64,000 nucleotides of DNA from Planctomycetota bacterium (GCA_027618475.1 JAQCEJ010000010.1:26464-90463); one strand, 5' to 3'. Counted from the first letter of the stretch, positions 16,644 to 27,019 are shown. Numbers and translations: made by a program. The notes: a model not told the origin generated them from the letters alone.

Positions 16644-18863
16644 TCATCGAATCTCTTTTTTGGCACCACCGGCCGGGGGACGATGAAACTCAAATTGCTT
16701 CAGCGGCACGACGCGATAATCTTTTATTCCTTCGGTGATTTCCAAAAATTGATCGACGTCGATGTCGTTGAACACCTGAGTTTCTCCCGACGTCGGCCAG
16801 TCGATATTGATGGACTTGATCATCGTTGCCTGGCCGACGCCGATCTCTTGCCGAAAGGGGTTTCCTCCGAAACTGCTGCCATTATCGATCCAGCGGTAGA
16901 TCGAACGTTCTCCTGTGCCGTCGTCTATGGTGAGATGAATTCTTGCTCCGATGGCGCAGCGGTTCGATTTCGTACCAATGAGTCTCAGTTTGATGCCATG
17001 ATGTCCGAATCCCGGATTCTCGAAAAGTGCATTGCGAAATCCGTCACCGGGATAGGCTCCCCCCATTTCGATAAAGATATCCTGATCTCCGTCGTGGTCA
17101 AAATCAGCGAATGCCACACCATGACCTTTCTGCAAATGGCCGAGTCCTGCGGCGAAAGTGACGTCGGAGAAGCAACGTCCCTGTTGATTATGAAAAAATA
17201 GATTCGGCATCAGGTTTTCGTAATACGGATCGCCGGTCCCCAGATAAAAATCGAGAAATCCGTCGTTATCGACGTCACCGAAATTACATCCCATCGGTCT
17301 GGTTACGCGCGTGAATCCGAGCTCTTGCGTGGCGTCGGTAAAAACGCCATCGACACTTCCTCGATAAAAACAATCGAGAGAACTATTATGCGGCAAGCCG
17401 AGATACCCAGCGGCAACTTCCCGGGCGGCGGCCTCATAACTCCCGACCCAGATGTCGAGCAGTCCGTCGTTGTTGTAATCCCAAAACCAGACCGGGAAGC
17501 TTCGCAGCGGAAGTTCGACTCCTGCTTCGGCCGCCACGTCCAGGAATCGGCCATTCCCCTGGTTCTTATAGAGACGGTTCTTCTGATCGATGTTCGAAAC
17601 ATAGAGATCGGGCCATCCGTCCGCATTGTAGTCGCCCCATGCCGCTCCTTTGGAAATCCTTCCGTTGGTCACACCTGCCGTTTCAGCCACATCACGGAAT
17701 CGGCCCTGTCCGTTGTTTTGGAATAGTTGACACGGAAATCCTTCATTGCCGATGAAGAGATCGAGGTCGCCATCGTTATCGTAGTCGGCCCATGCCGCGG
17801 TGATCGTTGGAAAATGCTCGTCACCCAGTCCGGATTCGAATGTCACATCCTGAAAATGGCCCTGTCCATCGTTTTGCAATAACGAATTCGGATAACGTCC
17901 CGCTTCCCCCAGCCAGGCACCGCGGAGGACGAGGACATCGAAATCGCCATCGTTGTCGTAATCGGCATGCACGAGATTCAATCCCCCGAACAGGCCGGTT
18001 AGCCCTGCAGATTCAGTAAGATCTTCGAATCCGCCGTCTCCTTTGTTCCTCAGGAATCGAATTTGACCGGAGGTGCTCCAGTCCGAAACGACAAGGTCGA
18101 TGAATTTGTCCCCGTCAAAATCTTCTGCCGCCGTTCCCCCAGAGAGACTGAATGTATCGACTCCTGCTCCTGCAGCGATATTGTCAAATCGTGGAAACCC
18201 TTCTTCGGACGAAAACGTTTCAGCAGGTATCAGGTATTTCGGAGGCACACGATTGGGATATTCCCCGATCGTCATGTACGCGATATTCAGCAACCAGCGC
18301 GAGGCGAGGTGATCGGGATTCGTTTCGAGAACTTCCTGGAAGAATTTAATCGCATTGCGGCTACCGGAAGGATGTTGATGAATTCCTTCGCCACGGATGG
18401 GAAGAATGCAACTTTCGCCGGTCTGACAGTGAATACAGTTTTCGGTTTCCCCCAGGCGGAGATAAGCGACAGACAGACCGAAAACGACGGATTCGGAAAA
18501 CGTCTTCGAGACGTGATCGCTTACGGACGGGAGCAGTTCGTACGCCTGCTGCAGATGCTCGACGGCCTGCTTGTTTTTTCCCAACCGTAATTCGTGGACG
18601 CCAATTTTTGACAACGCACGCAATCGTCCCTCATCGTCATTTTGAGATTCCTTCATCGAGAGTTCGATTTGAGCATCAATTAATGGACGGTCTCCGAGGT
18701 ACTCGTTTTCAGCAGGTGTTCGTCGACGGATGACGTCGAGTAAGTTGACCATTCGTTCGTGCCCGCTTTTCGTAACCTGTTCCTCTTTGGGGAGAGACGA
18801 ATCACCAGAGCAACCCCCGAGGGTCATGGATGTCAGTGGAAAAAGGAAGATGAAAATTCGCAT
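16644..18863 (-). CDS. CRTAC1-type lipoprotein: TPR region, FG-GAP/VCBS repeats and ASPIC/UnbV domain
   Basis: A 739-residue exported lipoprotein. The signal ends in a lipobox (LGGC, residues 16-19), so the protein is probably anchored to a membrane on the outer side. Residues about 40-215 hold TPR-like helices. The following propeller has at least seven Ca-binding loops of the DxDxDGxxD type, for example DFDGDKFID, DYDNDGDFD, DYDNDGDLD, DYNADGWPD, DYNNDGLLD, DVDNDGFLD and DFDHDGDQD. The C-terminal ~90 residues form the ASPIC/UnbV domain (CAIGARIHL to ITEG). Such proteins are abundant in Planctomycetes and unassigned. It is the last of three minus-strand genes with the GT-C protein and a further membrane protein. 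Confidence 0.92.
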   Translation of the reverse strand: MRIFIFLFPLTSMTLGGCSGDSSLPKEEQVTKSGHERMVNLLDVIRRRTPAENEYLGDRPLIDAQIELSMKESQNDDEGRLRALSKIGVHELRLGKNKQAVEHLQQAYELLPSVSDHVSKTFSESVVFGLSVAYLRLGETENCIHCQTGESCILPIRGEGIHQHPSGSRNAIKFFQEVLETNPDHLASRWLLNIAYMTIGEYPNRVPPKYLIPAETFSSEEGFPRFDNIAAGAGVDTFSLSGGTAAEDFDGDKFIDLVVSDWSTSGQIRFLRNKGDGGFEDLTESAGLTGLFGGLNLVHADYDNDGDFDVLVLRGAWLGEAGRYPNSLLQNDGQGHFQDVTFESGLGDEHFPTITAAWADYDNDGDLDLFIGNEGFPCQLFQNNGQGRFRDVAETAGVTNGRISKGAAWGDYNADGWPDLYVSNIDQKNRLYKNQGNGRFLDVAAEAGVELPLRSFPVWFWDYNNDGLLDIWVGSYEAAAREVAAGYLGLPHNSSLDCFYRGSVDGVFTDATQELGFTRVTRPMGCNFGDVDNDGFLDFYLGTGDPYYENLMPNLFFHNQQGRCFSDVTFAAGLGHLQKGHGVAFADFDHDGDQDIFIEMGGAYPGDGFRNALFENPGFGHHGIKLRLIGTKSNRCAIGARIHLTIDDGTGERSIYRWIDNGSSFGGNPFRQEIGVGQATMIKSINIDWPTSGETQVFNDIDVDQFLEITEGIKDYRVVPLKQFEFHRPPAGGAKKEIR

Positions 18864-18958
18864 GAAGTTCGATCAACAAATGTTGCGAAATTGGAACGGT
18901 TGTATTCGAATAACCTGAATTGTACGTAGGACGAAGCGGCACTGACAACGTCGATCTC

Positions 18959-20413
18959 TCACCCGCGCATATCACCACCTGCTTCGCATCGGTCTGTAAC
19001 AGTCGGAATGAACCATTGTCCGGCGACCAGCAACCACGCGACCGGCACCAGTTGCATGAGATATCGGTGCGTTGAACCACCGAGGTGTTCTTCCAACTCG
19101 GCCGGCGCGATCATGCCAGCGAGCAATAATGCTGCGAGAGTCCCCACCAGATTCCAAATCAAAAACTGCTGTGATGCCGTCGTCGCGCGCGAGGGAATCG
19201 TCATCAGCGCAGCGATTGCCAGCCACCAGTGCAAACCCCACGTCTGCCATTCTCCGAACATCCTGTCTAAAAGATGTGGCACACTCCAGAGGAGTGTCGG
19301 CAGCCGGTCGATCAACAGCGAGAACGATATCCTTCCGAAATAGTTCATTTCCGTCGTCGATGGCAAGCCACGGCGATGGATAAACCACGGCACAAGCAAC
19401 ACCACCGCGATCCCGACGAGCAATCCCCAGTCAACCGCACCAAACCGGTGACGTGCCACGTTCGATTCCGTTGCAGAATTCAATCGTCGACCAAAAATCA
19501 ATGCCAACCCGCACGCTATAATATCGATCAGCAGGAATGCGAGTCCTTCATCCTTGATAAACGCCGCAGTGGCCGCTGCCGTCGCGGAGATAACGATAAG
19601 CCGTCTTCGAAAACCACGATCGGTTTCTTGATGCGCATCCCACAAAAACAGCACGGCGAGACCATGAAAACAGGCAACGGGAGCGTCAGCCTGTGCACAC
19701 AAAAAACCGTATTCATATGGCATCAATACCGGGGTCGTCGCCAACATAAAACCGCAAAACCAGCCCGATTGGGGAGACAACCGGCGACTCGTGACCCCTG
19801 CAAATGTCAGCACCATTCCGGCATACATCAAGGGAAACAGCACTTTCGGCCAGCGGTCATACACGCCGTCAAGCAGTCCGAAAAAATGTTGCTCGGCGAG
19901 CGGTAACATCAGTGGATATTTTGGATGATATTGCACGAAGTCAGGATCGTGCAGTATCGGCGCATTGACACTTTTTTCATGCCAGAGAACTTTTGCCTTG
20001 ATGGCATAGATCGCTCGCTCATCCCAAAATCGCTGAGGCGTCAACCAGGCCTGAACAACGGCCGCAACGATCAACACACCGATCAGTCGTTGGCACACTC
20101 GTGTCATCGTCGATCCACGTCCCGAAGTTGAACGTGTACGCATCGAGCGACGTGAGATAAATAGCGTAGACGCACCGCCGAGAAGTCCGCACACCATAAG
20201 TCCCCAGCTGAATCCCGAGCCGAGCGAACCTCCCATCAGACACCAGAAAAACGACACCCAGCCAACCCCAGCGATGCCCGCGCAGAGGCTGAGCCCCCAG
20301 TGTTCTGATCGAAAGATCGATACAAGAAACCGATCGCCGAGAATATGCGCAAGCGAATACCCCAGTCCAACAATTCCGAGAATTCCGATGAACACGATCA
20401 ACAATGTGGTCAT
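18959..20413 (-). CDS. GT-C type membrane glycosyltransferase-like protein
   Basis: A 484-residue integral membrane protein with about ten or more hydrophobic helices. The first large external loop holds FWDERAIYAIKAKVLWHE, which has the acidic catalytic motif seen in dolichyl-phosphate-mannose and undecaprenyl-phosphate sugar transferases (GT-C fold), followed by QYHPKYPLMLPLAEQ. It would move a sugar from a polyprenyl carrier to a lipid or protein on the periplasmic side. It starts four bases before the stop of the upstream membrane protein gene (ATGA overlap), which indicates translational coupling. The substrate cannot be predicted. Confidence 0.78.
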   Translation of the reverse strand: MTTLLIVFIGILGIVGLGYSLAHILGDRFLVSIFRSEHWGLSLCAGIAGVGWVSFFWCLMGGSLGSGFSWGLMVCGLLGGASTLFISRRSMRTRSTSGRGSTMTRVCQRLIGVLIVAAVVQAWLTPQRFWDERAIYAIKAKVLWHEKSVNAPILHDPDFVQYHPKYPLMLPLAEQHFFGLLDGVYDRWPKVLFPLMYAGMVLTFAGVTSRRLSPQSGWFCGFMLATTPVLMPYEYGFLCAQADAPVACFHGLAVLFLWDAHQETDRGFRRRLIVISATAAATAAFIKDEGLAFLLIDIIACGLALIFGRRLNSATESNVARHRFGAVDWGLLVGIAVVLLVPWFIHRRGLPSTTEMNYFGRISFSLLIDRLPTLLWSVPHLLDRMFGEWQTWGLHWWLAIAALMTIPSRATTASQQFLIWNLVGTLAALLLAGMIAPAELEEHLGGSTHRYLMQLVPVAWLLVAGQWFIPTVTDRCEAGGDMRG

Positions 20414-21315
20414 GGCGAAAACGACTCCTCATACCTTCGCAAGACAACTGTGTAGGAAGGAATATAAGAGGGGTCGTTCAACCGCCGACGTTCAAAGAGA
20501 ATCCATGCGACATCTGCGGCATTTCGTTCGGGGATCACATAATCCTTCCCTTCGAAGTACTCGAGCACGTAATCGGGATTCGCATCGTTCAATACACCGG
20601 GCGGAAGTTCATCCAGCCGATATGCGGCGAGTTGCCGAGCTTGGTTTGCCCTTGGTATCAGATGCTCAGCATCGGGATGTATGCGATGATAAATTTTGCG
20701 AGGATACAAATAATATGACAGAAAAAAGAGCTTTTGATCGCTGGCGACGAAAATCCGGCTGTCTTCCGGAGTCGCCGTACGGAGGTAGCGAATCACCTCT
20801 CGATTAGACTCACTGATGTTCGGCAGGACTTCGTTGCCGTCATCCAGCCGATAATATGGCCAGTCTTTAATGCGGTCCCAGGCGCCTCCGAAGAGATGAG
20901 AAACAGCAAGCACAAATGCCGCTCCGAATAGGACGCACTTGATCCATCCTGTCAACGACCCCATCCACGACTTTGGCGCTGCATCCACCAACATCGCCCG
21001 GACTTCGGCGATTGATTGTCGAACGCCTTCGACGATACGGTCGCGTTTCATCCAACTCCGAATTGAGGCAACCGATAACAAAGGCCCGGCATAGGCGAAC
21101 AGCCACCAGATGGCCTCAATTCGTCCGAACACTTCGAATCGTACATACACGTCGGTATCAGGAACGCGTTCAACAGCCCGGTTCTGAACGACTTCGACTG
21201 GAATAATCCACCCAGCGAGTGAAATGGCTGTACAGAGAAACGCTCCTGTCGCCAAGCCGATTGATACAACAATTGAACTCGTTGGGAGCGACGGTTTCAG
21301 GGGTTTCGAATTCAT
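20410..21315 (-). CDS. Membrane protein of unknown function, partner of the GT-C gene
   Basis: A 301-residue protein with membrane segments near residues 17-40, 70-88 and 120-140 and a soluble C-terminal half beginning with RIKDWPYYRL. The start chosen (MNSKPLKP) gives a normal membrane protein; a longer in-frame extension to 21393 lacks a plausible start context. The C-terminal part, including PEDSRIFVASDQKLFFLSYYLYP, resembles the soluble domains that follow the transmembrane bundle in some GT-C-related proteins, but I cannot name the family. The stop overlaps the start of the GT-C gene, so both are likely made together. Confidence 0.68.
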   Translation of the reverse strand: MNSKPLKPSLPTSSIVVSIGLATGAFLCTAISLAGWIIPVEVVQNRAVERVPDTDVYVRFEVFGRIEAIWWLFAYAGPLLSVASIRSWMKRDRIVEGVRQSIAEVRAMLVDAAPKSWMGSLTGWIKCVLFGAAFVLAVSHLFGGAWDRIKDWPYYRLDDGNEVLPNISESNREVIRYLRTATPEDSRIFVASDQKLFFLSYYLYPRKIYHRIHPDAEHLIPRANQARQLAAYRLDELPPGVLNDANPDYVLEYFEGKDYVIPERNAADVAWILFERRRLNDPSYIPSYTVVLRRYEESFSP

Positions 21316-21506
21316 GGAGCCATCATACCCACGCTGGCCGAAAACGCCGATTTGAAAAAAGACACTGTCTCTACAGCAGCGTAACCGCCTCATCAGCGAT
21401 AATCAATTCGGTCTTAACGGCCCGATGCGGTGGACGACAATCACGGTGAAACCATCATGGTTCACTCATGACATCAAACGCCGGTCACCATCAATAAACC
21501 GTGGTA

Positions 21507-21535
21507 TTGATACCGCGTCACGATTGAGCTATTGT
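21507..21535 (+). promoter_or_regulatory. Promoter of tRNA-Val gene
   Basis: TTGATA at 21507-21512 and TATTGT at 21530-21535 are separated by 17 bases, a good sigma-70-type pair. The expected start point is about 16 bases before the mature tRNA, which is suitable for a short leader. Confidence 0.5.
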
Positions 21536-21557
21536 GAGTGAGATAGAGACGAAAATG

Positions 21558-21630
21558 GGGCCATTGACGCAATGGTTAGCGTGCTTCCCTTACAAGGAAG
21601 AAGTTGCAGGTTCGAGTCCTGCATGGCCCA
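21558..21630 (+). tRNA. tRNA-Val (anticodon TAC)
   Basis: A complete cloverleaf: acceptor GGGCCAT pairs with ATGGCCC over seven bases; D stem ACGC/GCGT; anticodon stem CTTCC/GGAAG with loop CTTACAA, anticodon TAC; T stem GCAGG/CCTGC with loop TTCGAGT. Discriminator base is A at 21630 and the CCA end is not encoded. It is a single isolated tRNA gene. Confidence 0.95.
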
Positions 21631-21806
21631 CTGTTTATGCGAGGGATATTGTCAGGGCAATTCACTTATGATGTCGTGAGGCATCGACCGGTGAATACGG
21701 CAAGCAATACTCACCCTTCGCACATTTGAACAGAGACAATCGTAAGTCCGAACTGAGTTCACCGACTAATATCTGAAAATTCTTGTCATCGCTACGCTGA
21801 ATTAAC

Positions 21807-22925
21807 TTAACCAGCGTCCAGCGGATGTTTTCGTTCGGTTAAAGGGATTGACTGTCGCGCTCCCGCTGAGAAATGTGATGCGTAGGCACCTTGAATCATT
21901 TCTGAGATCAATAGGGCATGATCGAGCGATGAAAGGGGATCGCGATCTTGTTCGATGGCGTTCAACAGATCGGTGACGAGAATATGATTACCGCGGTCGA
22001 TCCAGTTGCTTAAATCTTGCGGTTTGTGCTCCGGTGTGAAATGCCACTCGGGAATCCAGACTTTCTCCCACGAACGATTCTCTTCTTCCGGCAACACCTG
22101 TGGAGCGGGGTAGACAAAAACATCCCCCAACCGCCGAATGTGTAACAGGGCGTTCTCACATTCGAGTAACAACCCGTAATACGACGGTCGATCGTCGCGA
22201 TGTTGATTGGCGATCGACTCGAAGAACCCCGTCACGCCTTTGTCGAATCCAAATTGAACCGAGCATGCATCTCCGGCGATCGGGCCGACCGGTTCTGCTC
22301 CTGTACGCGCATCGCTCTTCGTCACATCCCGTTCGTTCATCGTTATACGTGCCGAGACCCACTTCGGTCGACCGGCTGCAGCGATCATCAGGTCGAACAG
22401 GTGCGTGCCGTGGACGATGAGTTCTTCTCCCCCACCCCGATGGTCATCCTTCGGTCGGGCATGCATCCGTAACAGTTTTCCGTATTTCCCTTCCTGAAGA
22501 TCAGAGAGAGCTTTCACAACCGGCGGCATGGCGCGAAACTGATGAGCCATTTGCAGTTTGACACCTGCTCGATGACACGCCGCCACGATAGTGTCGGCCT
22601 CTTCCAGTCGGTCGGTGAACGGTTTTTCGCAGTAGATATGGCATCCCGCTTCGGCCGCGGTACAAATCATGTCAACGCGGCCGGTGACCCAGCGAGGTCC
22701 GATGGCTACAAGATCGAGCTGTTCCTGCGCGAACATTTCTCGATAGTCGGCGTAGGTGTGCAAAACATCAAGTTTCACCGCGACACGATCGCGTCCTTGT
22801 GAATCGGCATCCGCTATTGCAACGAGCGTGATACGGGGGTTGTCGAGAAACGCCGTGTCGAGTCCGTGCCCGTAGTCCCCCTGTTTCGTCGCACCAATGA
22901 CCGCAGCTCGGAAAGATTTTGCCAT
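21807..22925 (-). CDS. Gfo/Idh/MocA family oxidoreductase
   Basis: A 372-residue NAD(P)-dependent oxidoreductase. The N-terminal Rossmann domain starts FRAAVIGATKQGDYGHG and holds IYCEKPFTDRL, in which EKP is the family's catalytic lysine motif. The C-terminal alpha/beta domain carries a GTHLFDLMIAAAG segment with the second catalytic histidine. The start ATG at 22925 follows GGGGTGAAC; a GTG two codons earlier is less likely. Substrates in the family are sugars, inositols or related polyols, and cannot be read here. No sugar cluster surrounds it. Confidence 0.9.
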   Translation of the reverse strand: MAKSFRAAVIGATKQGDYGHGLDTAFLDNPRITLVAIADADSQGRDRVAVKLDVLHTYADYREMFAQEQLDLVAIGPRWVTGRVDMICTAAEAGCHIYCEKPFTDRLEEADTIVAACHRAGVKLQMAHQFRAMPPVVKALSDLQEGKYGKLLRMHARPKDDHRGGGEELIVHGTHLFDLMIAAAGRPKWVSARITMNERDVTKSDARTGAEPVGPIAGDACSVQFGFDKGVTGFFESIANQHRDDRPSYYGLLLECENALLHIRRLGDVFVYPAPQVLPEEENRSWEKVWIPEWHFTPEHKPQDLSNWIDRGNHILVTDLLNAIEQDRDPLSSLDHALLISEMIQGAYASHFSAGARQSIPLTERKHPLDAG

Positions 22926-23134
22926 GTTCACCCCACGAGACCGTTTTTACACAACTCTTAAGCATTCGTCTCTGCACCGTCGACGCTCAACGCTTCCAAC
23001 ATATCACTTCCGAAACTGTCGTAACAATCCATAAACCGTCCGCCGGTTACAAATACGCCGCAAATCTGCTATTCTCGTCGGCACAAATCGGTGATCCGAA
23101 TTTCTGTTATCGTGATCTTTAGGAACAACGACAG

Positions 23135-24694
23135 ATGAGTTCATCCCCCGTGGATATCGATACCCACGACCGACTGAAGCCGGGTCAGCTTCCCGACTGG
23201 GGTAAAGCCGATCTCCCCGCACCGCTGCCGTATTCCTTCCGAAATGTCATGCGGACGATCGGTCCGGGGGCCATCCTGCTGGCGGCATCAATCGGAGGAG
23301 GGGAATGGCTCGCCGGCCCCGCAGCGACGGTCAAGTTCGGGCTTGGTATTTTGTGGATCGCCACGGTCAGCATTTTCCTGCAACTCCTCTTCAATCTCGA
23401 AGTCATCCGTTACACGCTCTATACGGGCGAACCGATTATCACCGGCATTATGCGTCTTAAGCCCGGCACACGATTCTGGGGTGGACTGTATACGTTTTTA
23501 ACCATCGCTCAACTCGGTGCTCCGGCGTTGGCGTCAGCAGCTGCCACCGTGTTAATGGCGGGGTATCTTGGTGCGATTCCGGGTGTCGAACAGCAATTGA
23601 GCAAAGACATCATCGCCGTCCTGATTATCCTCGGCACCGCCACGCTACTGATGTTCGGCGGAACGATCGAACGCATGCTCGAACGTATCTCGTGGGCCAT
23701 GATCGCTTATATTTTTTCGTTTCTGTTCGTCGTCAATATCTTCATGATCCCGTTTGAAAATACCAAAGCGACGTTTCGCGGTTTTTTTCAGTTCGGCTAT
23801 ATTCCCGATACGATGGATCTCATGCTGCTGGTAACATTCGCCGCTACCGCCGGTTCGGGAGGGATCGGCAATCTCACCATTTCGAATTGGATTCGCGATA
23901 AAGGGTTCGGGATGGGAGGAACCGTGGGAGGAATCCCCAGCGCCTTCGGAGGTGAACATGCCATGACGTCGCACATCGGCAATGTCTTCCCGATTACTGA
24001 AGAGAATCTGAGTCGCTGGAAGATATGGTGGAAGTACGTCGTTGTCGATCAGGTCTGGTTGTGGGGGCTCGGTTGTTTTGTTGGCATGTTCCTCAACGTC
24101 AATCTGGCATCCGCAATTATGCCCGAGGGAAGCACGATGGACGGTCTTGGTGCGGGTGCGTATCAGGCAAAATTTCTGGCTGAAAAATACTGGAGCGGAC
24201 TCTGGTATCTCGGGTTGCTCAACGGATTCTGGATTCTCTTTTCGACTCACCTGGGCAATACCGACGTTCTCGTCCGCACCATGACGGATACCCTCTGGGT
24301 TGCCAGTCGCCGCGTTCGCAACTGGAAAACGGGACGAATTCAAACGATCTACTACAGCCTGCTCGGTATCTGTACGGTGTGGGGATTATTCGTCTTTCGC
24401 CTCGGTACGGCGATGGATCTGTTTCAGGTTCTGGGGGTCATCGCCAACTTTATTCTGACGCTCGCCGCCATACAAGTTTATCGGATCAATACACGACTGC
24501 TACCGCCCGAATTACGACCGAATTGGTTTCGGCGCGGCGGGTTGATCGCATGTGCCGCATTCTACGGTCTCTTTTGCCTGGCAATTGTTGGAAACTTAAC
24601 CGGAGTCAACGATTACGTAAAACACTGGTTGCCGAGTTCAACTGCACAGTCGCTCAACACCTCGCCTGAGAATGACACAACAATTGACAAATAA
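23135..24694 (+). CDS. Nramp-family-like transporter lacking canonical metal motifs
   Basis: A 519-residue integral membrane protein with about eleven helices that aligns in layout with Nramp divalent metal transporters. Canonical Nramp proteins have DPGN in helix 1 and MPH in helix 6, which bind the metal. Here helix 1 reads GPGAILLAASIGGGEWLAGP, and helix 6 reads TAGSGGIGNLTISNW, so both ligands are missing. The substrate is therefore uncertain: it may be a different ion or not a metal. A short hydrophilic N-terminus precedes helix 1. It lies 28 bases upstream of an M3 peptidase gene and may be co-transcribed with it. Confidence 0.8.
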   Translation: MSSSPVDIDTHDRLKPGQLPDWGKADLPAPLPYSFRNVMRTIGPGAILLAASIGGGEWLAGPAATVKFGLGILWIATVSIFLQLLFNLEVIRYTLYTGEPIITGIMRLKPGTRFWGGLYTFLTIAQLGAPALASAAATVLMAGYLGAIPGVEQQLSKDIIAVLIILGTATLLMFGGTIERMLERISWAMIAYIFSFLFVVNIFMIPFENTKATFRGFFQFGYIPDTMDLMLLVTFAATAGSGGIGNLTISNWIRDKGFGMGGTVGGIPSAFGGEHAMTSHIGNVFPITEENLSRWKIWWKYVVVDQVWLWGLGCFVGMFLNVNLASAIMPEGSTMDGLGAGAYQAKFLAEKYWSGLWYLGLLNGFWILFSTHLGNTDVLVRTMTDTLWVASRRVRNWKTGRIQTIYYSLLGICTVWGLFVFRLGTAMDLFQVLGVIANFILTLAAIQVYRINTRLLPPELRPNWFRRGGLIACAAFYGLFCLAIVGNLTGVNDYVKHWLPSSTAQSLNTSPENDTTIDK

Positions 24695-24722
24695 TATCGA
24701 CGTTAAGAAATAAGGATAGACA

Positions 24723-26840
24723 ATGACAACAAACGGACTTGCCGACAACCCCTTAATGGTACGCAGCGGACTGCCGCCATTTGACAAGATCAAACCGGAG
24801 CACGTCGTCCCCGCTGTAACACAGGTGCTTGCCGATGCCGAAAAACAACTCGCCGAAATCGAGCAGACCGCCGAACCAACGTGGGCCGGGTTGATCGATC
24901 GGTTGGAAGCGCTCGAATTGCCGTTCGAATATGCGTGGGGTCCGGTCGGCCACCTGTTTGGAGTGAAAAACTCAAACGAACTCCGGGAAGCATACGAAAC
25001 GGTATTGTCCGACGTCGTTTCGTTTTGGCTCAAAGTGAAGCAGAACGAAAAACTGTATCACTGCCTGAAAGAACTTCGGGCTTCGAAAGAATGGGACACC
25101 CTCAATCCCACACGCAAGCGAATTATCGAGAAGCGTCTGCTCAATGCAAAACTCGCGGGTATCGGCCTCACCGGCGATAAACGCGAACGCTTCAATGCCA
25201 TCGCCCAGGAACTCTCGAAACTGAGTACCAGCTTCTCCAATCACGTTCTCGACGCCACTAAATCGTTCGAACTCATACTCAACGACGTCAACGATGTCGA
25301 GGGAATGCCCGAGAGTTTGAGACAACTCGCTGCGCAATCGTATAACGAAGCACAAAGTGAAGACACCGACGCTTCACCGACGCCGCGACAGAAAAAAAAG
25401 ACCGAAGCGACCGCCGAAAAGGGTCCATGGCGATTCACACTCGACAACCCCAGTTTTGGCCCGTTCATGCAACATTGCCGCCGGTCCGAACTTCGCGAAA
25501 AAATGTACCGTGCCTTCATCACGCGGGCATCGACCGGTGAACTCGACAATTCTCCGCTCATCACCAAAATTCTGACTCTTCGGCAGGAAGAAGCCGAGTT
25601 GCTCGGCTATCAGAATTACGCCGAAGTGAGTCTCGCCACAAAAATGGCGGGAACCGTTGATAAAGTGCAGGAAATGTTCGAGACGTTACGCAAGGCGTCG
25701 TGGACGTCGGGACAAAAAGATCTCGAAGAAGTGACGGCGCTCGCGCGCGAAAACGGCGTGACCGAAAAACTGATGCACTGGGACGTCCCCTTCTGGGCCG
25801 AACGCCTGCGTGAATCGCGTTACGCCTACACCGACGAACAACTCCGCCCTTATTTTCCGTTGCCTCGCGTGCTCGAAGGATTGTTCGGGCTCGTGCACAA
25901 AATTTTCGGCATCACCGTTACTGCTGCCGACGGCGAAGCGCCGATCTGGCAGAAAGATGTGCGATACTTCCGCATCGCAGACGAATCGGGAAAACCGATC
26001 GCGGCATTTTATCTCGACCCGTATTCGCGTCCCGCCGACAAGCGAGGAGGAGCGTGGATGGACGATTGCCTCGGCCGTCGGCGAAACGAAGGCGACGTTC
26101 GCCTCCCTGTCGCCCATCTCGTCTGCAACTCGACGCCGCCGGTCGGCAAGAAACCGTCGTTAATGACCTTTCGTGAAGTCGAGACGCTCTTTCACGAATT
26201 CGGTCACGGCTTGCAACACATGCTGACGACCGTCGACGAACCCGACGCTGCGGGGATCAACGGCGTCGAATGGGACGCAGTCGAACTCCCCAGCCAGTTT
26301 ATGGAAAACTGGTGCTATCACCGCCCGACATTGATGGGGATGACGGCGCACGTCGACACGGGAGAACCGCTCCCCGACGAACTCTTCGAAAAGATCGTCG
26401 CCTCGCGCACGTATCGCGCGGGGACGATGATGCTGCGGCAACTGCTGTTCGGCATGACCGACATCGAACTGCACACGACGTATCAACCCGGCGGAAAAGA
26501 GAGTGTCTTCGACGTCGAGCGGCGCATCGCCGAGAAGACATCGGTCTTGCCGGTGCTGGAAGAAGATCGGTTCTTGTGTTCCTTCCAGCACATTTTTTCC
26601 GGGGGATATTCGGCCGGTTATTACAGCTACAAATGGGCCGAGGTGCTGAGCGCCGATGCCTTTGAAGCCTTTGAAGAAGCGGGGCTCGACAACGAAGAGG
26701 CGGTGAAAGCGATGGGCCGCAAGTTTCGCGATTCGATTCTCGCATCAGGAGGCAGCCGTCACCCGCTGGAATTGTTCCGAGAATTTCGAGGACGAGAACC
26801 ACAACCGCAGGCGTTGTTGCGGCAGTATAATCTGTTGTGA
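24723..26840 (+). CDS. M3 family oligopeptidase (PrlC/oligopeptidase A-like)
   Basis: A 705-residue metallopeptidase. The zinc motif HEFGH is at residues 491-495 in [12 protein letters not shown], with the third ligand expected in [17 protein letters not shown] about 25 residues later. Both the long helical N-terminal half (residues 1-450) and the length are typical for M3A enzymes, which degrade short peptides and leftover signal peptides in the cytoplasm. No signal peptide. A lysine-rich linker occurs near residue 220. Its nearness to the Nramp-like gene suggests one transcript. Confidence 0.95.
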   Translation: MTTNGLADNPLMVRSGLPPFDKIKPEHVVPAVTQVLADAEKQLAEIEQTAEPTWAGLIDRLEALELPFEYAWGPVGHLFGVKNSNELREAYETVLSDVVSFWLKVKQNEKLYHCLKELRASKEWDTLNPTRKRIIEKRLLNAKLAGIGLTGDKRERFNAIAQELSKLSTSFSNHVLDATKSFELILNDVNDVEGMPESLRQLAAQSYNEAQSEDTDASPTPRQKKKTEATAEKGPWRFTLDNPSFGPFMQHCRRSELREKMYRAFITRASTGELDNSPLITKILTLRQEEAELLGYQNYAEVSLATKMAGTVDKVQEMFETLRKASWTSGQKDLEEVTALARENGVTEKLMHWDVPFWAERLRESRYAYTDEQLRPYFPLPRVLEGLFGLVHKIFGITVTAADGEAPIWQKDVRYFRIADESGKPIAAFYLDPYSRPADKRGGAWMDDCLGRRRNEGDVRLPVAHLVCNSTPPVGKKPSLMTFREVETLFHEFGHGLQHMLTTVDEPDAAGINGVEWDAVELPSQFMENWCYHRPTLMGMTAHVDTGEPLPDELFEKIVASRTYRAGTMMLRQLLFGMTDIELHTTYQPGGKESVFDVERRIAEKTSVLPVLEEDRFLCSFQHIFSGGYSAGYYSYKWAEVLSADAFEAFEEAGLDNEEAVKAMGRKFRDSILASGGSRHPLELFREFRGREPQPQALLRQYNLL

Positions 26841-26906
26841 GTTCTTCCGACCTTTCGAACCAGAAAATGGTATCACTCAAGTGATCTCTAAGCCACGAAG
26901 AAGAAT

Positions 26907-27019
26907 GGCCACAAAAAAAGCAAGAATCGCAAAAAAGAAATAAAATGAGTACAAATAGAAAACATCCTCAGCGAAAGTAGGTCCCTCTTTTTTGCGTCCA
27001 TTTGTGTTTTTTTGCGGCC
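26907..27019. repeat. Intergenic inverted repeat rich in CGCAAAAAAG words
   Basis: Arm 1 (26907-26937) and arm 2 (26987-27019) are near reverse complements. Arm 1 begins GGCCACAAAAAAAGC and ends CGCAAAAAAG; the complement of arm 2 begins GGCCGCAAAAAAAC and ends CGCAAAAAAG. It fills the spacer between two convergent genes, where it may act as a bidirectional terminator. Adjacent bases around 26885-26900 and 27020-27050 repeat similar words. Confidence 0.6.

Noticed and set aside
23645..24343. Minus-strand frame opposite the Nramp-like gene
   Set aside because: No domain or signal, and the plus-strand protein is clear.
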